64,000 nt of DNA, taken from positions 3,974,423 to 4,038,422 of the forward strand of contig JALIRH010000023.1 in the NCBI GenBank assembly GCA_023055505.1, given 5' to 3'. This document shows, piece after piece, positions 44,601 to 57,371 of this stretch (the stretch's first letter is position 1; each line of letters begins with the position of its first letter). The notes under the pieces are model-generated. The model made no database searches. It saw only the letters and a list, made by a program, of their open reading frames with translations, and was not told the DNA's origin. Both the position numbers and the translations under genes were made by a program. The DNA is from Callipepla californica brunnescens (Eukaryota; Chordata; Aves; Galliformes; Odontophoridae).

Positions 44601-46865
44601 TGAATGTCTCAAAAAATAAATTGCTGAGCATCAGTTCCAAACACATTTATCACTAAACCACTCATGAATGAGAAAAATTTTTTTTATGATACTAGAAACC
44701 AGTAAGAAACATTTAGGATAGTATGATCCATCATATTATCTTGGTTATGTTATAGTTTTCATCATGTTTTTTTGCAGTCTAAAGGGAAGAATGATAAATT
44801 TTCAGAGAGAAATAATGCATGAAATGCAAAAAAGAAAAAAACGCACTTCTGCACATCAGTGTATGAAAAGAAGATTGCTGTACTGTGAATCAACTCTTAC
44901 ACTGTATAGGACAACACTAGGAATAAGTATAGTTGTGTTCAAATAGGGGCATTGCTTTTTTTTTTTTTTTTTTTTTTGTAGTAGAACATCTATAAATTAT
45001 AATTTTTCTCAGGTGTCGTTAGCCTCCATATTCTTTCCCTGGAATTCCACCTCAAAGGAAAACAAAGTCTTCACAAATTTCATTTATTTATTTTTTAATT
45101 AATCTTGCACTTCTCTGTATGTATTCAAAAGGATGTAGTGATGGGCTTGGTGCTCATACAAAGCCATGGGGTAACCAAGGATAAATTGTGTGGATTTCAG
45201 TTGTAAATAATTATATAGCCACTGCTTATTTTTATTCAATATAATCCAGATGAAAGAGATGATTAACAAATATCACTAATTAAAACAGAACAATTAACAT
45301 GTTACAGATTTATAGCAGTATGTCAGTTGCAATATTATATGGCAGTAGCAATTGTGTAGATAGTTTGGCTTTGTTTTATTTCTTCTTCCAACTCATACAG
45401 AAAGCCATTCCTTTATTGTCTTTGTCTTTATAGTGACCAGGTTGGTCACACACAACTTCCCTTGGTGAAACTATGCTGGCTGTCTCGGATCACCTATGTC
45501 CAAATATAAATGTAGGAGTTAGTGTGTAATGATCAAGACAAACCAGACTGTTGTTCAACTTTACTAAACCCCAGTGGATATGGACATCTGGAGTTTATCA
45601 TTTTCATCACGTTTAAAAGCCATCACATAAAAGAAATTAATATGTTTTAAGTTTTGGCCTAAAGCGCACATCACTGAAAAAAAATTTGTCCAACTAATCT
45701 ATGCTGGGAAGAAGAATTCCACTATGTTTTGTAAATATGCAAGGAAAAAAGGCAATCCAAACTTGCTATAAATCTCAAGCTGGTATCTCTTAGTGCTGCT
45801 AAGTTTGTGAGTAGCTTAAAATTGGCCTGTTGTGCTATGCACTAAAGCAGCACAGCGGTGTTGAAACTGTGCCTAATTAGCCTCCTACTAAACCTGAAAT
45901 GTCAGGAAGGAGTATCACTGAACCTTAAAGGCTTTTCAACTTGATAGATATGGATAGTAATCTTTTTTCTAGAATTCAAGTTGATTGTACTAAAAAATGA
46001 CAATATATATATTGTCTTTATGTAGAAGCCAGGGCTCTGCCATAAAGGAATGTTAATTTTGTCTGTTTTCAACCCAGCATACGTAGAATCTAATCAAAAG
46101 TGAAATCACCCTGCTCTACAGTTTTTTAAGTGAGGTTTGTTTGTAAGAAATTGTTTTCTACCACTGAGCTTTCTTCTCTTGTGCAGAAAAAACATACACA
46201 TGAAAAAAGAGAAGGAATTGCGTGTAGTAGTTTCAATCTGATCATTTTATTTATCTGATATAATTCTTGGTCCTCAAAAATTATATCTGGATATCATGCA
46301 AAAACATCATTAACATTTTTGTGGTGTCTTAGTAAAACTGGTTGAGAAGAGAAAGAAGAGTTCAGAAATGAAAATGCCCTTCACAAATCTCTGCTTAACT
46401 GGGCAAATATTAGTTGCCACATATTAATCTTGCACATATGCATCAGAAAATAGAGAAAATGAATTTCAATATTTTAATTACTTGTGGTCAAATTTACATT
46501 GCTATATGCAAGGTAATTGACTGTGTGGGGTTTTTTTTGTTTTGTTTTCATTAGATTATTTTATACTTTTTTTAGTGGAGCCCAGGAACTCTGTGAGCAG
46601 GCAGGAAATGTTATTTATTGTTCTCAGGTTAGTCTTTTACTGCTTATGAATTATCTGGCCCATGTTCTAACAAATTTGTCCTGTGAGGCTCAAGTTTAAC
46701 TCAATCTCATCCTCTCTGAATAGGTTGGACTGTAGAAGTAAGATTTCAGGAAGTTGATTAAAAATGAATAAATAAAATAATCTGAGTATATTTTGCCAGC
46801 AGAAAACTTCGTTTTCCTCCTCAAAACATACTAGCATGAACAAAATTTTCTTTAATTTCCAAAAG
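38601..46865. other. Long non-coding stretch, no gene confirmed
   Basis: Over 8 kb without a recognised mobile element, which is notable beside the repeat-rich flanks. It holds an A-rich tract near 39,466-39,490, a G-run motif at 39,944-39,970, a GC-richer block at 41,930-42,300 with a 178-codon plus-strand frame lacking known domains, conserved-looking DNA at 43,080-43,320, a 22-base T run at 44,956-44,977 and an 18-bp palindrome at 45,999-46,016. Confidence 0.5.
44956..44977. repeat. Poly(T) tract, 22 bases
   Basis: An uninterrupted T run between ATTGC and GTAGTAG. No recognisable retroposon body is attached. Confidence 0.9.
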
Positions 46866-46936
46866 CTGCCTGCTGTGGAAGTGAATGGTCCAGTGGTCAA
46901 GATTATGGATGAAAAGAGTCTAAGGAACCAGTGGAA
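46866..46936 (+). other. Candidate internal coding exon, 71 bp
   Basis: The segment is preceded by a pyrimidine-rich acceptor (tttctttaatttccaaaag) and followed by a strong donor (GGAA/gtaagtgt). One of its three frames is open throughout and reads as plausible protein (LPAVEVNGPVVKIMDEKS...), while the other two have stops. Seventy-one bases is a normal internal exon size. I do not recognise the protein, and no neighbouring exon with a compatible phase was found in the window. It is either an exon of a gene with very long introns or a chance match. Confidence 0.3.
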
Positions 46937-47874
46937 GTAAGTGTACACTCCCCAGACCTTCCTTTCAACTATCACTACTTTCGAGCTAAAATGTAACAGA
47001 TGAGGATGCTGATTGAGTTTCCATTTCTACTGCCTATAAAAATTTATCTTACTGGTCTTTGTTTCCTTTTCTAGCTATTTACTTTATCTGGTGCCACTGG
47101 TGAAGAACACCAGAGTTAGTTCCTAATGCTTCCAAGCAGTTTTCCTAGGTTTAATGGTATAAGAAGGTGAAAATACTATTTCTGAGGAATCTGCCCACTT
47201 TTGGTTCTAAGGGTCTTACTGCTATTGAGCTGGACTGACTGGGCCTTCAGAACCCTATGTGCTTGGTAATCAGATCTCCCCAAGTTAGTGCAGTGACATT
47301 TGACATACATCTGACTGTAATCCAGCTTTGGTCTTGCTGCAATATCCAGGTCTGGTATTTAAGAGAAAAAGTAGTAGGAGTGAGCTATTCCAAATTCAAT
47401 AACATCTGAAAATAGAGTATTGCCGTTCAGAAGGTATTCAAATTCTTGCTCAAAAAATAGCAATCTTTTGTCAAGGATTATACAGTCAGGTTCATTTGGC
47501 TGGTTCATTTCCAGTCAATCTCCCCTTGCTTCATTGCCCCTTACTTTGAAATCTGTATTACCTTGTAATCTAAAACCTGAAATCTACTGAGTTTTCCCAT
47601 TAGAAAGCTCTGTACCAGAGCCTCCCTGGATATGAATGGTACAATTTAAGGAGCAAGATGCTCAGCAAAACATATGTTTGTTCTGCAATGTAATAGCAAG
47701 AATTGTTGGTTCCTCAGATTTTTTGAAGTCAAAAGGAGAGTCCCCTATTATTTCAGATGACCTTTAAGTTTTTATGTAAATCTGAATTTTGGAACTGAGT
47801 ATTTAAGACTTGACTTCAGCTACACTGACAGTTTGGGCAGAAGCCGACTAGAGTTTTTACATGGAGAAATGGAC
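46937..47874. other. Non-coding stretch, no gene recognised
   Basis: AT-rich DNA right of the candidate exon. It would be intron if that exon is real. Confidence 0.5.
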
Positions 47875-48110
47875 ATAAACTGAAGCATAGGAAGTTATTC
47901 ACAAATGTGCATGGGAACTTCGCAGTGCAGTGACGGAGCACTGGCACAGGCAGCACAGAGAGGTGGTGGAGTCTCCTTCTCTGGAGACGTTAAGACCCAC
48001 CTGGACACCTACCTGTGCAACCTGGGCTAGGGAGCTGCTTTGGCAGGGGGCTGGACTAGATGATCTCTAGAGGTCTCTTTCAACCCCTACAATTCCACGA
48101 TTCTGTGATC
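47875..48110 (+). mobile_element. CR1 LINE 3' end
   Basis: Contains AGTGACGGAGCACTGGCACAG, here positions 47,930-47,950, GTGGAGTCTCCTTCTCTGGA, TTGGCAGGGGGCTGGACTAG and a terminal ATTCCACGATTCTGTGATC, the CR1 3' end in plus orientation. It is better preserved than most copies here. Confidence 0.88.
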
Positions 48111-48219
48111 TTTAAAAGCACACCATTATATTGAACTATAAACACAATTGCAAGAGTTGCAGTAAGTGACCCTAGATACATTTTATCTGGTTTCAAAATA
48201 TTAGCAGATTTAAATTGGG

Positions 48220-49317
48220 TGTCAGAGTTGGAGAAGCAGTGTCAGAGTGCCATTGTCAGTGTGATCAGCAGTCTGACCAAGCGAGACAATCCTTTTAGTA
48301 ATGGAAGGTGGTTGCCTGGAATGGAGGGCAGATAAAATTAAAGGGCAGTTTGTAAATGTACTGCTTTTCAATTTAAGTCACTGAAGGAAAAACAAGGATA
48401 AAGCGTCCTTGCGGAATAAAAATAAAGCAGAGATAGTTCTAGTTGGGCAAAACAGCAAACTCTGACCCCAGATTACAAAGTACCTATAAACAAAGGAAAT
48501 CAAAGGGAGTACCCATGGAGGGATGGCTGATAGGTGAATTGGGAAGAATGTGAAAACCCGAGCACCTCAGCCAATCAGGGAAGGGCTCACTAGTGTTGGG
48601 AGTACAGGGATAAAAGAGGGGCAGCCTTTAGATATTGCGGATAATTGTGGTGTAGCACTGTAGATGAGGAAGCATGTTGTGAGACTGTTCTGCTTTAATG
48701 AGGCAAAAGAAACACACAAGGGGAAAAACTGTGTGCCAGTTTTGTGGAGTCCTTAGGCCAGGCAGAATTAGCCTAAAATGTGACATCCAGTGTCAAGACA
48801 TTCCTCTTTGTTTTCCTCATCAGTGTATGCAGAGAATTATCCTATTGCCCTTGCATTCCAGAGCAATCTTTGGGACAAATGGAGTCTTTGCATGGGGTTA
48901 CACAAGGAGATGAGCCACCTGTGGAAGGTGAATCTGCTGGTTATGACTATTGTGTTGGAGATGATCACTGAAGGACTAACAATGGATTGTGATGTCACCA
49001 TACTAGAAGTCCACTAGATGACATCTCATACTGCCAAATAAGGTGATAATGGTTAGGCAGCCACAGGGAGTGGACAGGATAATGATTTTAGGGAATGTAA
49101 TGAAACATAATAAATGTGAAAATATAATCTGTTCACAAACGATGATCTGGTGCAGCATTTTTGTAGAGTTATCCCAGTGCTACCCCAGCACTGCCAGTAG
49201 GAATAATTGCTTAAGAATAATAAAGATTTTGCTGTTAAGTTTCTTTGAATCGATTTCATTTCATTATCTTTTATGGCAAATTGATTCTGAATCTGTATTC
49301 CTGAATTCTGGCTGACA
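48220..49317 (+). mobile_element. Possible ERV LTR or decayed promoter-like block
   Basis: A CCAAT box (CAGCCAATCAGGG at 48,568-48,580) sits about 40 bp before a TATA-like GATAAAAGA at 48,609. An AATAATAAAG poly(A) signal follows near 49,215. The block can be bounded by TGTCAGAG at 48,220 and CTGACA at 49,317, giving TG...CA ends with a 5-bp inverted repeat. I found no target-site duplication, and the implied transcript between TATA and poly(A) signal is long for an LTR. The call and the boundaries are tentative. Confidence 0.3.
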
Positions 49318-52300
49318 ATACAACATGTACATACCTTTCAGAGTGAGCACCAAGCTTACCTACTGCACTGTATTAATTTACCATTTATGTAATCTATCTC
49401 TATTTTCCATGGATTATCCTCTGTTACTTAAAATACTCCCATTACTTCAAGGACGTGAGAAATTGTCCTTGATCTTTCTCTGTAGGTTGATGTATACCAT
49501 TAAAATTGTTGTGCTTGCTCAGGTCAGAATTACCTGGTTCACTAAATAGAGTTAAACAATCATTTACTTTCCATTTCAACTTTTCATTTTTGTTTCTAGC
49601 ATTTGTTCTTGCCCCACCTGTCCAATTTGAAGGAGATGTATCTGTGTGCTGTACTGAGATCACTACTACCAGCTATTTTGTGTTTAAAAAAAAAAAATAA
49701 TAATAATCTCAAGACATACAAGTAAGTCACAACTATTAGTCATAAAAAACTTACAAACACCCGACTTTCTCTTCCTGTCTCAGGGACAACTATTTTTTGA
49801 GATAATGAGCTAAATTGAACAAGCATTTATTAAGTAATCTTGAGACATTAAGAATGCAGTTATTTTATGTACTGTGTTTTACTGACAGGCAGGTATCTGC
49901 TCTGCCTCCTAGAAGACCATGCCAATGAACTGGCAAAAACAAAACAAGACCTCTTATGGGACACGTTGTTCCAGCTGACTGAATTGCAATTACAGTTCCC
50001 AGTGAGACAAATGGGACTTGTGTTTAAAAGGTCTTAATTTCCATCTGCTTGACAATAAATTTCTTAAATTTGGCAGATTTGTGGTGCTTCCTCTCTTTTT
50101 CTGTGTGTTTGTATCCTGTCTTTCAAATCTGAATTCAAGATTTAGTAAGTGCCTCTGTCCTCTAACTGCTTCACATTGAAAGCAATTTTGAAACAATGAC
50201 TGGGTCATACCTAGAACAAGTGAGAAAGAGATCTATTCCAGCTGCTATAGATATCCAATGGCAAAGAAATGACCTTCTGTTGCAGAGGTGAGGGACAAAC
50301 TGTGTGCAGTTGCACTGCCTTGATGCCTTTCCTTGATTCCCCTTGAGAGTGAATTGAGGATCATTTTGTGTGAAAAGTTATAATTTCTCTGAAGAGTAGA
50401 ATGACTATACAAGTATCAAGAAATAGGTGGAAAAACGTTAAAAAGAAAAAAGCAAACAAAAACTCTGAACATTTGGTTTAACTTCTGGGAACTGTTTTTT
50501 AAATACTTGAAAAAAGAGAAAGTCTGAATAGATAAGTTTTCCAGCATGAAGCAACTGTGCTTGGAACAATAGGAATGCTCCTGTGACTGCACTAAACACA
50601 GCCTCTAATCCTGTGGAGAAAAAGAAGTATGAACAGACCCACAGTGTAACTCCAGCAGAGCCTGTGTGTGCAAGGGATCAAATGCAGGGCCTGCTGGATC
50701 CTCTGCAGCTCTATCTGTCCCCACACACCTGTTTTAGTTCTTACTTTGCCACTGACAGGAGCAACAGTAAAAATGGAGATTTCCCTTACCTGAGAAAAGT
50801 CCTCCTATGGAAACCACTAACTGGTGACATTTTCCATTGCTGCTGAGTATGGAGCACTCCAGCAGATAAGGGAATGTGGCCTACGCATTCTGTAGCTGTT
50901 GAGGCAGCCATTCTGCCAAGCACTGGAATGGACAGATTTGTGACATGAATCCCACGGACTTTGTGTTTCTTTTTAAATTTTTCACTTCAAAAAAAAAATC
51001 AAGTCAAAAAACGGTGGACCTGGGGAAAAAAAATTAAAGTTTTATTCAGGAGTGTTTTTATCTCATCTTGCTTAATGTAGTGCAGGAGAATTAACAGAGC
51101 TGCAGGAGGAACCACATTGTAAGATCTTATGTATGAATGGATGTATGTATGTATGAGTCTCCCAGGTTCTGTCTGACAGCTCCAACTTCATTGGTTTCAG
51201 TTGGTTTTATGGGGGAGTTAGATTTACTTGTTTTATATGTTCTGCTGATTTGAGCTGTACTGGCAATGAATGCGTGACCTTGTAACACATCTGCATTTTT
51301 AATGACCCATGGTGTATAACTTTTATGGAAACAACAGCCCACAATATTTTCTCTGAAGTGGCATTCGCAACTTGTGGTTTCTGAAAATAATTCCTCAGTG
51401 CTTTCATTTAGTTCAAAATGTTCAATTTTTGTTCCTTCCTCACTACAGTGCAGGTACTTATTTTTGTTAACCTACTGAGTACTTGAGCAGTATATCTTCC
51501 ATATGTTTCATAAGCATACAAACCTCCAATTCAGTTTGAAAAAGGTGCTGCTAACCTGAGAATTAGGAATACAGAGCACATTACAGCTGTTCTTTAAGAC
51601 CTAGTTGTAGCCACAGCTGAACAGTGCTGAAGTACTACTGCATCGATCTTTCACTTCTGCACATGATGAAACCAGTTCTAATTGAATTCCAGCTGCTTGT
51701 TTTGGTATTCAAGATGTTAGACCATCAACACATTCTCTGTTATTTCAAAGCACATATTACAATTCGCACCAAAGTGGAAAGAGATCTCTTGAAGGAAATT
51801 ACTTCTTTTTAATCTTGTATCAAGAGCTAAAAGTCCAGAACATATTTATTGCAAAGATTTAATTCAATAATATCAGATTATGTGTGTATAGGAACTAGCT
51901 TAGAACCTGCTCACCCAATCAGCCTGCAGGAAGTTTGCATAGTTACTGCCTTATAATGGTGAGATTCCTCTCAGCTGCGTATTCTGGGAAGTTCAAGATC
52001 ATTTTTGACCACTGAAAGTAATGTTCCATAACATTTATTTTGTGGCTTGGTCATATTGTTGGCACTGTGTGTTTGTTTGAAGTAGGAACCTACTAGGACT
52101 GATGGAATTATTTGAACAATAACATCTAAACGCTGAAAAGCTTGTATTTGCCTTGCATTTTTAAAGAGCTTTACCTTCTGCTGGTGGGAAATATGTATGT
52201 ATCTCAGTGAAAAATCTAGTAGAAGTTTGTCAAGCAGAGTACACTAAAGTTTACACATCTCTTTTGACATGCAGTCTAAGTAGGTGAATACAATGCTACA

Positions 52301-54394
52301 TATCTGAACAAAGCCCATCTTACTTTATGTCACAAAAAATTCATGGAAACAGCAAAAAAATACTGCCTGGTTAGCTGTACAAAATCAGGAAGCACATTCT
52401 TTCTCATATCAGACAAATTCACATCAATGAATGTTCTGATATGAGGACTCAGGATGATAACAAACATTTATTCAGTAATGACCTAGAGGATTATGTTAAT
52501 TGAACAATAATGAGATTTCATAATGAGAAAAAGAACAAGGTACAGTAAATATAAAATATTCAATGAACACAGGTCTTATTTTTCTCATCTTGTTTTAATC
52601 TATGTGCTAGATAGAGGTTAAATATAATCTGCCTTGATGTGACCGTTCTTTGTCCTTGCAATCTAATTTTTGTCTACATAGCAGTTAATGTAAGCTACGG
52701 CAGAAATTTCAGAAATTTGATTTTTGATTTAATACTGCAATATTAAAATATTTCAAAATTATGTTCTATTCACTGCCTTCTTAAAATTTAAGTAATTAAA
52801 ATCCTAATACATTCCCCTCACTGAGCCATAACTGTTTCTCTACTTATCTTTTTGTCCAAGGTAAATGAAAAATAAATAAATAAAGTGGGAAAATCACTTA
52901 TCAAAGCTGCCCTAGGAAAAGAATCCTATCAGCAGAAAATGGAATCTAACTTTACTATTCTTAGCTTTTTTTTTGCTCTGAACTTCTCAGGTTTTGATTT
53001 AAAAAATTGGGGCTGGTGAGCAGAATTCCCATCCTTCTGGCTTGGGACAGTTGCAGGAGTAACTTTAGAACAAGACTTGGAAGAGATATAAGTAAAATTC
53101 AAAGCAAAGTACTGAGAGAAGAAATTTTTATTTAGCTATATAAGAAAATTCATATAAATATTTGATAGCTTTTGCTGCCTGCTTCCTTAAACTTCAGCTT
53201 TAAAAAGGGAAACTTCAATGATGAATAAAGTAGAAGAGTGTTTAACAGAGCTTATGAAATTGACATGGAGAGTTTTTATGAGACCTTTCATTTGGAAGAG
53301 AAAGAATGAATAAATTTTGCAAAAAGAATATGAACCAATTCAGTTATCTCACTGAAGTTTTTCGTATCACAGAAATGTAATGTTTGATGAAGATACTGTC
53401 AACTCTCCTGTCAGGTCCAAGAGCAGAAAAGAGTTCCTGCTGAAAAGAGGACTGTGACAGCTCTTTCTTCTCTGAACGAATTCTCTACATGCATGCCTAT
53501 CCTAACCCAACTCAGCTTAGAGGAGTCATTCCTACAATAAAAGTAGTGTTTTCAAGGTAATTCTTATTCAAGCATATCATAGGTTAATGAAAAATTCAAG
53601 TCCCTTTTCATGAAGCTCAACTCAAATAAGTTTATCAAATTGTCTGTTAATTAAATTTTGTACTCCTTTGCTTTAAGACCAATTGCTGGAGTATGTTATG
53701 AAATTAGAATAAACTTCGAATTTGCACATAGTCAGAAAATGTGAAATCTCATCCATTATCAATGGTTATTGCTTCAGTGGCAACTCAGTTACAGAGCGGT
53801 ATTTAAGGAACTCAAGTATAAGATGAGAACCACTGGACAGAGAAAAATCAATTTCTTCACTTCCTCAAGGAAACACCCTTGAGGGCGTAGAAAAAGGGCA
53901 AGCTGTAAATAGTTTATTACTTGATACTTCTGTCTAATGCAAAGGAGTAGCAATGCTGACAAATAGGCATGCACCCAAAACACATATTCCAGCAGGATTT
54001 GGATACCAAATGCTCTTCTTTCACTCTTTTAAGCCTCAATCTCTTAAGTATATTCAGAGCATACTGATTTCTGTGAATCTCATTCTAGAGGTTCCTAATC
54101 CTCTGCACTCAGTGAACGGGATAACTAAGATGCCTAGTTCTATGTGATCTTGGAAAACGTACTTATGCTTTTAGATCGTTTTGTAAATCTATACTGATTT
54201 CATATGTCCATGCTAGTCCAAGAAATAGCTTCTGTCAGTTTTGAAAGAAAAAAAAGTATATATATATGCGATATTTTGAAATATGTAGAAATCTTTATGT
54301 CTTTGAATCCAGATTCTGTACACTGTTTTGTCCTTCATCTTCCTTAATATTCTCATTACAAACATGAATGTATTAGTTTCTTAAATGGTATGAA
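49318..54394. other. Long non-coding stretch, no gene recognised
   Basis: About 5 kb of AT-rich DNA without recognised mobile elements. It has short ATGT-rich microsatellite sequence near 51,130-51,160 and A runs near 49,687 and 50,990. No credible exon was seen. Confidence 0.55.
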
Positions 54395-54942
54395 GGCTGT
54401 TTCTAAAGTAGCGTCTCCTTTTTTATTACATTGGCATAAGACATCAGAGGTGGATGTTGGTGGTATGGCAGCAGGGGCTGAACCTTCCCATCAGTATTTC
54501 ATGACATGTAGTTGCTGTGTGACAGATGGCAGCAGGGGTGCACAAAATGGTGTCTGATGTGGAAGTGAGTATGAATAAAGGCATGTCATGGGATTCCTCC
54601 ATGTGGAAAAAAATAGCACCCATTGGCATTCACCGATGATTGCTGAATATTTTTGGAGATCAAACAGTGGATGAAAGCACAGTGGGGTGGTGTGTGCTGT
54701 GTTTCAGCAAGGCAACAATAATGTGAAAGACAAACCATGTTCCAGGTGGCCTTGCAGATTTTTAAGTGTGACGTGCAAGCTGTTGTTGATCACTGGTGAA
54801 AATGCATACTTGATGGTGGTGACTACTGAAAATTGTGTTTTGTAGCTGAGAATTTTCTTTATCATCACATAGCATTCTTGTGCTCTTTGTACCTATTGTA
54901 TTTACATGGAAATAAATAGGAGGCATTACTTTAGGAGCAACC
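54395..54942 (+). mobile_element. Non-autonomous mariner (Galluhop-like), nearly complete
   Basis: A 548-bp element with recognisable inverted ends. The left end GGCTGTTTCTAAAGTAGCG and the reverse complement of the right end GGTTGCTCCTAAAGTAATG agree over most of about 30 bp. A TA follows the right end. The left flank is AA, probably a mutated TA target site. Inside is the start of a mariner transposase (blocks encoding VEVSMN, MWKKIAPIGIHR, NIFGDQTVD: the first helix-turn-helix), interrupted by stops. The DDD/D catalytic half is absent, leading directly to the 3' end (GAAATAAATAGGAGGC). It could have been moved only by transposase supplied from elsewhere. Confidence 0.82.
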
Positions 54943-56404
54943 TATATGGCTTCCAACTAGCTGTAACTTTTGAAAAATTGTCTTCTGGTGAGCCTTCTTT
55001 TTATCAGAATTTGTAATGCTTTTCTTTTTAGCTTTGTTTTCAATGCATGCTTGTTATTATATAGATAAACCTGAGGAGAGATAATAATTGTATCTGTAAT
55101 TATATTTGATCCAAAATGACTGACTGATGATACACAGCTGCCCTGTGCTGGGCAACTCTGTACAGAAAGCAAACTACATTACTGGCTTTGTTATCCACAA
55201 AATTAGTGCGTCACTACTCAGCAAAAGGATCCTATCTTCTTCATATTTTGCTGCGTATACATCTGCTTTAAAGGATACTAGAGGCTGGTGCAGGCAGAGG
55301 CTTGCTGGTCCTGCCTGCTGATTTTTCTCTTCATCTCCTATCTATAAAACCCTCAGATGTAATATCCTCTTAATCTTTTCATATCGTTCTCGCACGTTTC
55401 CATGCCTTTCCTTGGCTACCCTCCATCTCATGTACTTCCACATGATGCCCTGTTCTCTTTTACTACATTATAATTCTTCATGTGAAGAGGGTTCCTTTCA
55501 TGTTCATATTTAGAGTCAATTTCTACTTGAAACCAAAGAGTAGTAAGACAAATGAATAGTATGCCTGACAACTGGCTAGTTGTTCCCTCCTTTCTAAAGG
55601 GGGAAACTGTGATTTTTATTTCTTTCTTTTCTGCATAGAAGTGTATAAATTTGTGGCATTACATGGATGTTTTATGGATATTTTAATAGCATTTCTTAGT
55701 CTACTAACTAGTTAGAGAAGACAGAGTTCTCATACCTTATATTTAGTTAAGCACAGATGCTATTTTAATTGCTGTTCTCAAGTTAATAAAGACAGCTGGA
55801 GTGCATCTGTTATATTAACTGTTTATCATGATAGCTGTTAATGAGAAATTTATTACAAACATTTTTCAATCTTGGCAAAACATGCATACTACCTATGTCA
55901 CAATTGACAGTCTGTTGAAACCCCTTTGCTATTCTGTGTTTTGGGAGAGGGTTTTATGTATGTCATAGAAGCAGTATTGCTGCTGCTGGCACGTCTAACT
56001 GAGCTCCACTGCCTTCTGCTGTCCCAAAGCTGCGTTCCAGCTGCAGCAGTCACTGTGCAGGTTGATCCCTATGAACACAACAGGGGCACAATAGCCATGC
56101 TACTCCTTGTTCAGTTGGCTCAATTAGTAAGTATCAATGCATTTTAACTTCAACCATTCCATATTTGTGGAAGTTCTGCACTCTTCTGGGGCTGATTTCT
56201 TTGAAACTATACAGTGCTGATTACAACAGGAGTACTTATTTCACATTTCAGCTATCTCATAATATGTATGGCTTAATATACATAATAAATATGGCTTTAA
56301 CCTTGAGCTCGCTGTATCCAAAGCAGTTGATGTCATTGAATTTTATTAGAGTACAGAATCTGCAGATATGGGTATCGCTTATGGCACAGATTGTCATCTC
56401 TCTG
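54943..56404. other. Non-coding stretch, no gene recognised
   Basis: AT-rich DNA. A short GCTGCTG/CAGCTGC-rich part lies near 55,975-56,060 without gene structure. Confidence 0.55.
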
Positions 56405-56766
56405 AAATGCAGCACGAGAGGACTAGATCACCTCCCATAGGAGATCAAGCTGACAGAGCTTAGGCACTTCAGCCTGGAGAAGAGAAGGCTCTGAAGGGAA
56501 CCATATAGCTGCCTCCCAGGATCTGAAGGGGGCCTGCAGGAAAACTGGGGAGGAACTTTTTATAAGGGCCAGTAGCAATAAGATGAGGGAAAATGGTTTG
56601 ATCAGAGAGGCTGTGAATGCCCCTTCCCTGGAAGCATTCAAGGCCAGGCTGGATGGGGCTTTGAGCAACCTGGTCTAGAGGGAGGTCCCTGCCAACAGCA
56701 GGGGGATTGGAACTAGATGATCTTAAAGGCACCTTCCAACCCAAACCATTCTATGATTCTGTGATC
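56405..56766 (+). mobile_element. CR1 LINE 3' end
   Basis: A plus-strand CR1 with GCACTTCAGCCTGGAGAAGA, GGCCAGGCTGGATGGGGCTT and a well-preserved end, GAACTAGATGATCTTAAAGG, then CAACCCAAACCATTCTATGA, then TTCTGTGATCC. Part of the region before the last 150 bp is deleted near 56,605. The ERV LTR starts only about 30 bp further on. Confidence 0.9.
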
Positions 56767-56797
56767 CATTTAAGATGAATCTGATTGCTTTTATGCA

Positions 56798-57371
56798 TGT
56801 CATGGTTTTATGATTTTTGGTACTGGTATTCCACATCATAACATCGTGTATTGCATTAAGAGTTAAAGAGCTAATGCTCCAGCCCCATAGATCATTGATA
56901 ATTCCAGGTATACCTGCCTCAGAAGAGAAGAAGCACTACATTCCCCAGAGGACTTTGCGATGCTTTGTATTTTTACGTGTTTTCCGCTCAGAGGGAACAG
57001 ATAAAAACTCTCTGCGGTCACGGGACGCTCTCTTTCCTTCGGGATCGACTCAGCAGTGGGTGCTCGCTGCCGTATCGCCTTCAGCGTTAGCGTAAGGCCT
57101 TCGGTTTATCGGACACTCTCTCTTGCTCATTTTATTTGATTCATTAGCCTCAATTCCAATTATATTGTATTATATTGTGTTATTTTACTTTCTGATATCT
57201 TATTTAGTAAATTAGCTTTCCTCCTCAGATCGTTGCCGCTGTTTTGTTTCTAGGCCCATCTCCCTTTTCCCTTTTCCCTTATTCCTTCCCCTTTCCTGGG
57301 GCGTGGGTCCGTGGGTCCCTCGCACCAATTGTCACGGAACCGGGCCGATCCAGCCCGGTAAAACATTGACA
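56798..57371 (+). mobile_element. Solo ERV LTR with perfect 5-bp target duplication
   Basis: A 574-bp element beginning TGTCATGG and ending CATTGACA (TG...CA with TGTCA/TGACA inverted ends). It is flanked on both sides by the same pentamer ATGCA (56,793-56,797 and 57,372-57,376). Within it are a TATA-like GATAAAAAC at 57,000-57,008, a CpG-rich segment just downstream typical of R/U5, and a pyrimidine-rich stretch at 57,262-57,298. No viral coding sequence flanks it, so it is a solo LTR left by recombination. A 5-bp duplication is typical of ERVL-type and some other ERV classes. Orientation follows from the TATA order. A truncated relative lies at 2,371-2,560. Confidence 0.88.
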
